Positions 49,520 to 57,756 of a DNA stretch of 64,000 nt are shown here, piece by piece; position 1 is the first letter of the stretch; the number at the start of each line of letters is the position of its first letter. The notes under the pieces were generated by a model. That model was not told the DNA's origin and ran no database searches. It was given only the letters and a program-made list of their open reading frames with translations. Source of the DNA: Thiomicrospira pelophila DSM 1534. Its GTDB lineage: Bacteria; Pseudomonadota; Gammaproteobacteria; Thiomicrospirales; Thiomicrospiraceae. A program made the position numbers and the translations under genes. The stretch spans positions 62,001 through 126,000 of the forward strand of contig NZ_JOMR01000001.1 in the NCBI RefSeq assembly GCF_000711195.1. The letters run 5' to 3'.

Positions 49520-52260
49520 TCGCCCGACGCTCTAATCAGCCCATTGGCTGGCTGTATTTGCTTGGGTTGATGCTTGTATTTTACACTTCCACACTTAAAG
49601 CCAAAGAGACCTTTGTGCTGGGCATTCTTGCGTTTCAACCCAAGCCACAGGTTGAGGCACGCTGGCAACCGATCATTGATCACCTTAATCAAAATCTAAC
49701 GGATATTGAGCTGCTGATTAGGCCGTTAAATTACAACGAATTAAATCTTGCCGTCGCCCGACGTGAGCTGGATTTTGTATTCACCAATTCTGCCTATTAT
49801 ATTGAGCTCGCGCATTCACAAGGCCTATCGAGTCCTCTAGTTAGTTTAATGAAGCTGCACGATGACACCCCTTTACGCGGCTTTGGCGGAGTCATTGTGG
49901 TAAAAAATAGTCGCACCGATATTTTGGATATAATTGATTTGAAAGGACAGCGCATCGCCTCACCAAAAAAAGGGTCTTTTGGTGGCTACATGATGCAAGC
50001 TTTTGAAATCAAAAAAGCGGGCGTTGAACCTGAGAGTTACCAAATATTTGAAACTGAAATGCCGCATGATCGAGCAGTTAACGCCGTACTTGATGGTTCG
50101 GCGGATGCCGCATTTGTTCGCACTGGTGTGTTAGAAGACATGCATGATCGGGGGTTAATTAAATTGTCCGACCTTCGTGTACTTAACTCACAAAGCTTAG
50201 CTGGGTTCCCATTCCTTATTTCTACTCAAATTTATCCAGAATGGCCGCTGGCGGCTATGCCACATGTCAAAATGGAGCATGCTGGGCAGTTAACTGGCGC
50301 ATTTTTAGCACTGCCTTATAAAAGTACGTTGTTGCGAGAAGCCAATATTTACGGTTTTAGTATCCCGGCCGACTACGAACCCATTCGAGAGCTGATGCGT
50401 AGCTTAAAAATACGACCTTATAACGTGTTGCCCGAGATTAGTTGGCGTGATATTTGGCAAGCACGTAAAATCGAAGTGATGACCGCTTGGATAGCACTGG
50501 CAATCATCTTGTTATTAGGCTTTTTATTAATCATTTATAACAAACGTTTATCGAATAGCTTAATTCAGGTCAAACGTAACGAAGAAACCCTGCGCATCTC
50601 ATCGGTAGCATTTGAAACCCAAGAAGCGATTTTAATTACCGATGCGGATCAAACCATTATCCGTGTCAATAAAGCCTTTACTGATATAACTGGCTTCAGC
50701 GCCAAAGAGGCAATTGGCCAAACTCCGCGCATTCTTAAGTCCGGCGTGCATGACACTGAGTTCTATCAAGAAATGTGGGGCGACATTATCGAAACGGGCG
50801 GCTGGCGGGGTGAAATATGGAACCGTCGTAAAGATGGCGAAATTTATCCTGAACACCAAGTGATTACCGCCATCAAAAATGCTAAAGGACAAGTCACACA
50901 CTACTTATCGACCTTTAGTGACATCACCCTTCGTAAACTCAATGAAGAACGCATCCACAATTTAGCATTTTATGACCCTCTTACTGGTTTGGCCAATAGA
51001 CGCTTACTAGAGGACCATATTGCTCAAGCCATGTCTGCCAGTTCACGAAACTTACATTATTGCGCTCTGCTTTTTATCGATCTAGACCATTTTAAAAATC
51101 TTAACGATACACTTGGCCACAAGCTAGGAGATGAGCTTTTAAAACAGGTCGCCGAACGTCTAAAATCTTGTGTACGTGAAGGCGATACCGTTGCCCGACC
51201 TGGTGGTGATGAGTTTATTATTTTATTGCAAGATATTGGCTATAAGCAGGAAGAGGCGGCAAATAATGCGAAGCTAGTAGCCGAAAAGATCCTCTCGCGC
51301 TTTAATGAGCCCTATCAATTATCAGAAAGCCAATATGTTTTAACGGCGAGCATTGGAATTAACTTGTTTATTGACCATTACGAAAATGCCGATGAAATTA
51401 TGAAACGTTCGGACTTGGCCATGTATCAAGCTAAAGCTCAGGGGCGAAATGCGATTTGTTTCTTTGACCCATCTATGCAGGAAGCGGCTTCTAAGCGTAG
51501 CGAAATTGAAACTGAGCTGAGGCGTGCAATAGAAGAAAAGGAGTTTGTACTCTACTACCAACCAAAATATTGTTTTTCTGGGCAATTACATGGTTATGAA
51601 GCCTTAATTCGCTGGCAGCACCCACAAAAAGGCTTGGTGCCACCGTTTGAGTTTATTGGCGTGGCCGAAGAAACCGGTTTGATTATTCCGATGGGGGGAT
51701 GGATTCTTAACCAGGCTTGCCAAACTTTGCAGGCCTGGCAAGACCAAGATGATAAAAAACATCTAGGCCTAGCGATCAATATTAGCCCACGCCAATTCCA
51801 TCAAGCGGAATTTGTTGATGATATCCAAGCAGCCTTAATCCATTATAAAATTGATGCCAGTAAGCTTGAGCTTGAGATTACTGAAAGCATGTTGATGAAT
51901 GATATCCAGGATACTGCAGATAAAATGCAAGCCTTGAAAGCGCTCGGTATTAATTTTGCATTAGACGACTTTGGCACCGGTTATTCGTCTTTGAATTACT
52001 TAAAAACATTGCCGTTAGGTTCTTTAAAAGTCGATCAATCTTTTGTGCGTGATATGTTGGTGGACGAGAATGATGCTGCGATTGTTAAAACCATTATTAC
52101 ACTAGCCAAAGAATTACAGTTGTCAGTTGTGGCGGAAGGCGTTGAAGAAGCTGCACAAGCGCGAATCTTACATGATTTAGGCTGTGATCTCTTGCAAGGT
52201 TATTTATATGGCCGCCCTTCTGCCGAGTTTGTTTCAGATGAACTTAAAACTTTTAAATAA
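49516..52260 (+). CDS. PhnD-PAS-GGDEF-EAL membrane sensor
   Basis: A 914-residue sensor with signal/membrane helix (about 10-30), a periplasmic PhnD-like phosphonate-binding domain (about 35-300, LGILAFQPKPQVEARWQPIIDHL to the Gly-rich FGGYMMQAFEIKKAG), a membrane helix (about 325-345), PAS (about 360-475), GGDEF at 563-567 with REGD inhibitory site, and EAL at 695-697. All key EAL residues (DDFGTGYSSL, LKVDQSF, AEGVEEAAQ) are kept. The cytoplasmic part is a clear paralogue of the protein at 29298-32003. The ATG at 49516 overlaps the preceding stop codon by four bases, so translation is coupled. Confidence 0.93.
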   Translation: MIARRSNQPIGWLYLLGLMLVFYTSTLKAKETFVLGILAFQPKPQVEARWQPIIDHLNQNLTDIELLIRPLNYNELNLAVARRELDFVFTNSAYYIELAHSQGLSSPLVSLMKLHDDTPLRGFGGVIVVKNSRTDILDIIDLKGQRIASPKKGSFGGYMMQAFEIKKAGVEPESYQIFETEMPHDRAVNAVLDGSADAAFVRTGVLEDMHDRGLIKLSDLRVLNSQSLAGFPFLISTQIYPEWPLAAMPHVKMEHAGQLTGAFLALPYKSTLLREANIYGFSIPADYEPIRELMRSLKIRPYNVLPEISWRDIWQARKIEVMTAWIALAIILLLGFLLIIYNKRLSNSLIQVKRNEETLRISSVAFETQEAILITDADQTIIRVNKAFTDITGFSAKEAIGQTPRILKSGVHDTEFYQEMWGDIIETGGWRGEIWNRRKDGEIYPEHQVITAIKNAKGQVTHYLSTFSDITLRKLNEERIHNLAFYDPLTGLANRRLLEDHIAQAMSASSRNLHYCALLFIDLDHFKNLNDTLGHKLGDELLKQVAERLKSCVREGDTVARPGGDEFIILLQDIGYKQEEAANNAKLVAEKILSRFNEPYQLSESQYVLTASIGINLFIDHYENADEIMKRSDLAMYQAKAQGRNAICFFDPSMQEAASKRSEIETELRRAIEEKEFVLYYQPKYCFSGQLHGYEALIRWQHPQKGLVPPFEFIGVAEETGLIIPMGGWILNQACQTLQAWQDQDDKKHLGLAINISPRQFHQAEFVDDIQAALIHYKIDASKLELEITESMLMNDIQDTADKMQALKALGINFALDDFGTGYSSLNYLKTLPLGSLKVDQSFVRDMLVDENDAAIVKTIITLAKELQLSVVAEGVEEAAQARILHDLGCDLLQGYLYGRPSAEFVSDELKTFK

Positions 52261-52282
52261 ACCCATTTGTTAAGGTAATTGA

Positions 52283-52801
52283 ATGAATCCACATCCTTTA
52301 AGCCAATATATGTCGAATGTACCGGACTTTCCCAAGCCAGGTATTTTGTTTCGCGATATTTCTCCTTTGCTCAAAAACCATTTGCACGCCACCATTGATG
52401 CCATGAGTGAGTTATTCAGCGAGCAAGAATGGGCCAACATAGACCATGTTGCTGGCATTGAATCGCGCGGATTTATTTTTGCCTCGGCTCTGGCCTACAA
52501 ACATAACAAAGGCTTTATTAAAGTACGCAAGCCCGGCAAGCTACCTAATGTACACGCCTCCATCGAATACGGTTTAGAATACGGACGCGATAAGCTTGAA
52601 ATGCAACAGGGCGATGGTTCGCGCATTGTTTTGCTGGATGATTTAATTGCCACCGGTGGTTCTATGCAAGCGGCTTGCGAACTTTGTGACAAGGTAGGTT
52701 ATCAAGTGGTCGGCTTGGCTTGTTTAGTGGACTTAGCGGCATTAAACAGCTTTGAGTATGCGGGAATGAAAGTACGCTCAGTAATTCAATATGATGATTA
52801 A
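52283..52801 (+). CDS. apt: Adenine phosphoribosyltransferase
   Basis: Salvages adenine to AMP using PRPP. The 172 residues carry the PRPP-binding motif VLLDDLIATGGS at 116-127. The N-terminal segment with FPKPGILFRDISPLL and GIESRGFIFASALA is typical of Apt. TAAGGTAATTGA precedes the ATG. It is 22 bases after the sensor gene, on the same strand, and might be read through from it. Confidence 0.97.
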   Translation: MNPHPLSQYMSNVPDFPKPGILFRDISPLLKNHLHATIDAMSELFSEQEWANIDHVAGIESRGFIFASALAYKHNKGFIKVRKPGKLPNVHASIEYGLEYGRDKLEMQQGDGSRIVLLDDLIATGGSMQAACELCDKVGYQVVGLACLVDLAALNSFEYAGMKVRSVIQYDD

Positions 52802-52933
52802 TGCCCTTTAGCTGAGTAGGCAACTATATAAATCAACCACTTAATTCATACTATATGCACAGTTAAGCTTGCAATTCACTATTTGAGAGTGTGATAATAA
52901 AGTCGTTATCACAACCAAAATAAGGAGTTGATG

Positions 52934-53290
52934 ATGAGTAATACAATTAACCCAGCTATGCAATCCGTTGCCATGAGTGTGATGCCTCAGCAGAACTCAA
53001 CACAACAAGCTGAAAATCGAGTGTCTGATCGAGCGAGTAGTGAAATTAGCAGCGGTGGTAATACAACCGTTACCTTGTCTAGCCAGGGTCAAGCGGCGGG
53101 AAATGATTATATGGATTTGGCCGCTAGCCAAACTGTGAATCAGAACAATCCGGTTCAGGACCAAAATACCAATGCTAATGATACCAGCAACGGTTTAACC
53201 TACGCTTCTACCTTGCAAGCACAGGCTAATTATAATGCGCAGCAATTAAGCCAAGCGGATTCGGCTGAAGCGCCAAGAGACCAAGCTTAA
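52934..53290 (+). CDS. Low-complexity Gln/Asn/Ser-rich protein of unknown function
   Basis: A 118-residue protein with no signal peptide, membrane helix or cysteine, very rich in Gln, Asn, Ser, Ala and Thr, probably disordered. I do not recognise it. The short stretch TVTLSSQGQAAGNDYMD is the most ordered-looking part and faintly recalls the NTVTLSSxG motif of small proteins linked to flagella or cell surface. The ATG at 52934 has AAGGAG at proper spacing; an adjacent ATG lies at 52931. A hairpin follows the stop codon. Confidence 0.6.
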   Translation: MSNTINPAMQSVAMSVMPQQNSTQQAENRVSDRASSEISSGGNTTVTLSSQGQAAGNDYMDLAASQTVNQNNPVQDQNTNANDTSNGLTYASTLQAQANYNAQQLSQADSAEAPRDQA

Positions 53291-53302
53291 TCTAGCCGCT
53301 AA

Positions 53303-53326
53303 CTCAACACGGTTTTCCGTGTTGAG
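53303..53326 (+). terminator. Hairpin terminator after the Gln/Asn-rich gene
   Basis: Stem CTCAACACGG/CCGTGTTGAG with TTTT loop, followed by CTTTCCTCC. The T-run is imperfect but the stem is strong. Confidence 0.65.
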
Positions 53327-53379
53327 CTTTCCTCCTAACTATCTTCATACTTTCTCAATAATCTATTAGATTTCATGAT

Positions 53380-53498
53380 GTAGACTAGTTTAACAATTTG
53401 GTTATTTGTCATTGTTTAACCAAGTTTAGTCTTAACTGAGCTCTTATTGTGGGTCTCAGCTCCTCAGAATATTAGGCGGCCAATAGGCCGCTTTTTTT
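53380..53498 (+). ncRNA. Possible structured small RNA
   Basis: Between two terminators and without an ORF, this stretch has nested pairing: AGACTA (53382) with TAGTCT (53427), TTGGTTA (53398) with TAACCAA (53417), and CTGAG/GAGCT (53436-53442) with CTCAG/AGCTC (53455-53462). It ends with a clear terminator. I found no convincing promoter. It could instead be a leader or read-through segment. Confidence 0.28.
53476..53498 (+). terminator. Rho-independent terminator in non-coding space
   Basis: Stem GCGGCC/GGCCGC with AATA loop, then seven T residues. It is 186 bases downstream of the nearest stop codon on that strand and 150 bases after another hairpin, so it may serve a separate small transcript. 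Confidence 0.88.
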
Positions 53499-53568
53499 AT
53501 GTCCGTCTTTTATATTGTTTTTGCCGTTCTATTGTCTAACTGGTTAAAATATTCTTAGAGGTAACTTT

Positions 53569-54015
53569 ATGTCTGACAAATCCTATCGACACGGTCACGG
53601 CAGTGATGAGGCCCACAAACGGGATCAAGCTTTATTTGCTGAGTTGTTGGAACAACATAAACAACTAAAGCGAGAAACAGAAAAGTTAGCCAATGGCATC
53701 TTAGCCCGCACTATCAGCGAAAATCCGCGATTGGCACAAGTATTAATTGATCATGTCGAAGGCATGGAAAAACGTTTTGCATCAGGGCGTGCGATTCGAT
53801 CTTGGGATCCGTTATTTGCAGCTTTATTCGAGTTTCGTGAACAGATTCAAATGGAGTATCGCGCGATTGAAAACGGGGTAGAGGCACGCATCACCTCAGA
53901 CGACCCTAGGTTGGTTGAACTCATTCATTCGCACGACCAAACCTTGCATCAATTTGTGGATTACGGTTATGAAAAGTCTGGTCAGCAAAGTCCGAAGCCA
54001 GATTGGCTAGATTAG
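53569..54015 (+). CDS. Internally duplicated His-containing protein of unknown function
   Basis: A 148-residue soluble protein made of two related units, about 22-73 and 82-133. Each reads LFA-L...NG--AR--S--PRL---LI-H---------G, with matching spacing of 60 residues. The histidines at equivalent places (LIDHVEGM and LIHSHDQTLHQF) suggest a helical bundle that could bind a metal or haem. The second unit recalls a TSDDPxxxxLIxxH motif I associate with uncharacterised bacterial proteins; I cannot name the family. GAGGTAACTTT precedes the ATG. Confidence 0.65.
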   Translation: MSDKSYRHGHGSDEAHKRDQALFAELLEQHKQLKRETEKLANGILARTISENPRLAQVLIDHVEGMEKRFASGRAIRSWDPLFAALFEFREQIQMEYRAIENGVEARITSDDPRLVELIHSHDQTLHQFVDYGYEKSGQQSPKPDWLD

Positions 54016-54107
54016 TAACGTCATATTTTTGTTTAGCCAGCCATGAGTAAAAGGCTTGAATTCCAACGGTTTGGAACTATATTAAAACCATTCAAGATAG
54101 GAGAATC

Positions 54108-54542
54108 ATGATGATTATTATGTGCCCACATTGTGGTGGTTTAAATCGAGTTCCGGCCGAAAAGCTGAGTAAACAGCCAACTTGCGGTCACTGTAAACAA
54201 TCCTTAATCACGGATAAACCGCTTGAGATGACCGGCTCACAACTTAATAAAGCGATTCAGAAAACTGATCAAGTGATGGTGGTGGATTTTTGGGCGTCTT
54301 GGTGTGGACCGTGCAAAATGTTTGCGCCCACCTTTGCACAAGCCGCGCAACACTTCTCTAACTCGCACCCACAAGCGCGCTTTGTCAAAATAAACACCGA
54401 ACAAGAACAAGCCATCTCTGCTCAATTTGGTATCCGTTCAATTCCGACTTTAGCCGTGTTTAAAAATGGTCAGGAAGTGGATCGAATTTCCGGCGCGATG
54501 GATTTAACCCAGTTCAAACAATGGGTATCCCGTCACCTGTAA
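54108..54542 (+). CDS. trxC: Thioredoxin 2 with zinc-binding N-terminus
   Basis: Cytoplasmic disulfide reductase of the TrxC type. The 144 residues have an N-terminal zinc finger (CPHC at 6-9, CGHC at 26-29) and a thioredoxin fold with WCGPC at 65-69 and the cis-Pro segment RSIPTLAVF. TrxC genes in other bacteria respond to oxidative stress. A second ATG follows the first directly. Its last 10 bases overlap the end of the convergent batD gene, with no terminator between. Confidence 0.95.
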   Translation: MMIIMCPHCGGLNRVPAEKLSKQPTCGHCKQSLITDKPLEMTGSQLNKAIQKTDQVMVVDFWASWCGPCKMFAPTFAQAAQHFSNSHPQARFVKINTEQEQAISAQFGIRSIPTLAVFKNGQEVDRISGAMDLTQFKQWVSRHL

Positions 54543-55849
54543 AGCTGCCGATCCAAATGTTCGAACTCGGCTCGCAAAGCCGAGTTCATACCAAACTTAG
54601 CTTCGTAAGCCGACAACCAGGCCTGGTGGGTTTGTGGCTGGCCTAATCCACGCGCTTGCCCCCAGATTTGATAAATCTGCCAACGCGCCAACGGATCAGT
54701 TGTTTGAGCTAAAGCTCGGTCTCGGCGAAATCTGTAAAAGCTAACTTTGACGATACGTACCAATCTAATCGCCATCCAGAATCCAACCATTATCAATACG
54801 CCATAAGCCAACCAATAAACCCAAGCAGGTAAGGCTATATAAAACTCAGCCGGCTGAATGAGGTCGGCCAACTTACCCGTTTTAGGATCAATATATTGAA
54901 CGCGTATTTCATCATAATAACCCCAACCTGTAGAATTGATACGATAGGGTTGGCGCAGAATTTGGATTTCTGAACGCCCATTTAAACTTAGGTTTTCATT
55001 AGTCGAGCGTTGCGCAGTTAGCCAACTAATGCCTTCGCCGCTGGCTAACTGATCACGCAAGTCTGGCCGTCGACTGGCGTTTAAACCGACTATTTCGATT
55101 TCAATATTTGATAGAGCACCGGTGCGATTCCAAAAAGGTCGTTTGACTTGCCATCTAAATTCACCCACCGGCATACTTGGTGGCAGATAACTGGGTATCG
55201 ACTGAATTTGGTATTCGGTTTCGGGTGCAAAAAACTGCCAACGTAAACCTTGCCGATTTTGCACCCGAACCACCGGTGGGTTAAGTTGTATGTTGCTACC
55301 GCTCAATTTTTGTACTTGTACAAATTCAGCCGTGCGTTGCTCGTCTAAAGTCTGCTGAATTGGTTGCGTACTAAAAACAATTCCTTCGTTTTGTTGCCCT
55401 TCCATTTCAACCGGCAAACCCGGATCACTTACCGTCACCTTCGCCCGCCAAACCGCCCATTCACCTTGCCATAGGTTTGATCGAGGTAATTGCCACTCGA
55501 TATTAACCAACTCATTTGGTTTCACCTTTATTGTTTGCGCCGGAATACTTAAGCCACCACTGGTGATCAAAGGTATTTCAATGTCACCCACTTGTTTTGG
55601 TGTTAAACGTAAACGAATACGGTTACTGGTTTGTGCCGAATCATCAAGCTCGAAATAGCGCTTTAACGCGATTAAATCCAACTTCTTGTAATCACCAAAG
55701 GTGTCGTCACTGCGCAAGTTAATGGTAAAACTTTCGCCTAAGATTAAGTTCTGGTTTTGTGCCAAAGCGCCACCGGCAAGCAACAAGCTGAACCAAAAGC
55801 TGGCCAAGGTTATCAAGCCTAATCGAAACTGCATTCCGCGTCCTACCAT
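54533..55849 (-). CDS. BatD-like membrane protein
   Basis: A 438-residue protein with a signal peptide (about 6-30, LGLITLASFWFSLLLAGGALA), a long periplasmic beta-rich domain, one membrane helix near 340-362 (WVYWLAYGVLIMVGFWMAIRLV) and a short cytoplasmic end. This is the BatD/BAM-domain layout of aerotolerance operons. It is the last gene of the moxR unit. Its ATG overlaps the preceding stop codon (ATGGTAG), with GGAG seven bases upstream; Met6 at 55834 is an alternative. One repeat copy encodes THQAWLSAY. Confidence 0.8.
   Translation of the reverse strand: MVGRGMQFRLGLITLASFWFSLLLAGGALAQNQNLILGESFTINLRSDDTFGDYKKLDLIALKRYFELDDSAQTSNRIRLRLTPKQVGDIEIPLITSGGLSIPAQTIKVKPNELVNIEWQLPRSNLWQGEWAVWRAKVTVSDPGLPVEMEGQQNEGIVFSTQPIQQTLDEQRTAEFVQVQKLSGSNIQLNPPVVRVQNRQGLRWQFFAPETEYQIQSIPSYLPPSMPVGEFRWQVKRPFWNRTGALSNIEIEIVGLNASRRPDLRDQLASGEGISWLTAQRSTNENLSLNGRSEIQILRQPYRINSTGWGYYDEIRVQYIDPKTGKLADLIQPAEFYIALPAWVYWLAYGVLIMVGFWMAIRLVRIVKVSFYRFRRDRALAQTTDPLARWQIYQIWGQARGLGQPQTHQAWLSAYEAKFGMNSALRAEFEHLDRQLYR
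54616..54627. repeat. ACCAGGCCTGGT palindrome, in batD-like gene
   Basis: Perfect 12-mer encoding Gln-Ala-Trp in the cytoplasmic tail. Confidence 0.9.
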
Positions 55850-57756
55850 GGTTGCACTCCGGGTATCGAATGAACCTTATCTTGACGAGCCTCAAATCCG
55901 GCTTCGCGTTCAAATAGGTGCTTTAATAAGGCTTGTTGGTCATCTTCTAAGTTATTTAATTCCATCTGAAGATTATCTATTCGGCGCTGGGTTTGGAGTT
56001 GCTCCTCGATGCTTTTGCCCGTTCCGGCTAACGCCCAATCTTGACCACTTAACAGCTCGGAATCGGCTAACCTTTCCGGCATACTAAAATCCACACCTTC
56101 TGAACGACCATCATCGGATTCGCCTTCGGCACCCGAACCGGCTTCATTATTTGGATCAGGTTTGCTGCCACCGTGGAAACTGCCTTCTAAATCTTTGCGT
56201 TGGCCTTCTTGTTGTTTTTGCGATTGCTCCGCTTGTGCTTTTTCAGCCGCCTCGGCTTGTTGTTGTGAAAGTGCGGCTTGCGCAATGATTAAGTTTTGTT
56301 GCGCTTTAGTGTGTTCGGCTTGATAGAGTGCCACCGCCTCAAATGCTTCGACCGCTAGCCCCCATATTTCAAGTTGCGCGTAGGCATTCCCCAAATTAAA
56401 CAAGGCCTGCGCACGTGCCTGGTCGTGGCGCGCATTTAGCAGGGCTTGGCGATACCAGGTCAAAGCACGCGCATATTGGGTTTGACGATAAGCCGCATTG
56501 CCCGCGCCCAATAATGCCTTAAATTGTTGATCAGCTTGCGCCGTTTCAAACCAACTAGCATAAAGACGCTCGGCTTGATCAAACTCCCCAGCTTCAAACG
56601 CTTGATAGGCTTGTTGTTCCGATGAATCCGAAACCGCCCACGCTTCGCTAGGTACGACACTCATTAAGCTAAACACGCTGAACAAGCCGAAGCCAAGCAC
56701 GAACAAATTTGGCGACGAACGTCTGAGGCGGGGTTTGGGCAAACTCAATAAAAACATCAATAACCCAACCGCTAACCCCATCAACCAAGGGGCTAAATTC
56801 CATTGCTCAGACTTGGTTTGATTGACGGGCAAACGCTCAGCTTTGTCACGAATCGGCGTCAGCAATTTATCAATCATGCCAGCCTCGCCACTGGCTTCTA
56901 GATAGTCCGCATTCAGTTGCTGACTAAAGCGTTGCAAAGCCGCTCGTGGAAGAGCGACATCCACCGGCTGATTGTTATCGTGCAACCAACCCGAAGGGTG
57001 TTGATCATCGGCTAGCCAAGCGGTTTGAGTTTTGCCCACGGCTAAGAGGATTAATTCAGTGTCTTGCCGCTGTAGCTGGAATTTAAGCTGGCTGAGTTGA
57101 GTTGAATCTGGCGCACTTTCTGAACCCAAACCGCCGCCATCGGTCACCAACAGCATCACAAGCGGCGCATTTTTTTGCCGCTCAGCTTGCTGAAGCGCAA
57201 AGCTTAAACTGTCTATGAGTTGACTGCCGGCTAAGGGTAATAGGTTGGGTTCGGTTAAATACAAGGCGCGTTTAAATAGCGATTTGTCTTGTGTAAAAGG
57301 CGTCACCCAATGCGCTTGGGCACTATAATTGATTAAGCCAATCCGATCTTGTGCATTGAGCTGTTGGCTTAAAGACTCAATAAGCGTTTGGCTGAACTGA
57401 AAACGGTTAGGTTTCTGATCTTGTGCGCTCATTGAACGCGACGCGTCCATCACCACTAACACATCCACACCGGCTCGATCTGACTCAATCAACTCGGTCT
57501 GTTCAAAACGTGGGCCGGCTAAGGCTAATATCAATGCAAACCAAATCAGACTTGGCAAAAGATTGAAGCGTCGTTGGGCGGATTTTTGACTTAAAACCCA
57601 AGGCCAAAATTCAGCCTGAGCATAATCGGTTTGTTGACGACGTAACGACCAGGCATGGTATAACCACCAAATCAGGGGAAACACGAGTCCCCACAGCCAA
57701 TTGGATTCACGCCAACTAAAATTGTTTAACTGGCTTAATTCGGCTAAGAATTCCAT
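55843..57756 (-). CDS. VWA-TPR membrane protein (BatB/BatC fusion)
   Basis: A 637-residue protein: two N-terminal membrane helices (about 20-38 and 67-81), a von Willebrand A domain with intact MIDAS DASRSMS at 104-110 and VTDGGG downstream, another membrane helix near 320-338, then a TPR domain (about 365-490) and an acidic, Gln/Ser-rich tail. It joins the functions that are separate as BatB (VWA) and BatC (TPR) in some bacteria. I chose the ATG at 57756, with GGGAGG upstream. It overlaps batA by 13 bases. Confidence 0.88.
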   Translation of the reverse strand: MEFLAELSQLNNFSWRESNWLWGLVFPLIWWLYHAWSLRRQQTDYAQAEFWPWVLSQKSAQRRFNLLPSLIWFALILALAGPRFEQTELIESDRAGVDVLVVMDASRSMSAQDQKPNRFQFSQTLIESLSQQLNAQDRIGLINYSAQAHWVTPFTQDKSLFKRALYLTEPNLLPLAGSQLIDSLSFALQQAERQKNAPLVMLLVTDGGGLGSESAPDSTQLSQLKFQLQRQDTELILLAVGKTQTAWLADDQHPSGWLHDNNQPVDVALPRAALQRFSQQLNADYLEASGEAGMIDKLLTPIRDKAERLPVNQTKSEQWNLAPWLMGLAVGLLMFLLSLPKPRLRRSSPNLFVLGFGLFSVFSLMSVVPSEAWAVSDSSEQQAYQAFEAGEFDQAERLYASWFETAQADQQFKALLGAGNAAYRQTQYARALTWYRQALLNARHDQARAQALFNLGNAYAQLEIWGLAVEAFEAVALYQAEHTKAQQNLIIAQAALSQQQAEAAEKAQAEQSQKQQEGQRKDLEGSFHGGSKPDPNNEAGSGAEGESDDGRSEGVDFSMPERLADSELLSGQDWALAGTGKSIEEQLQTQRRIDNLQMELNNLEDDQQALLKHLFEREAGFEARQDKVHSIPGVQPW

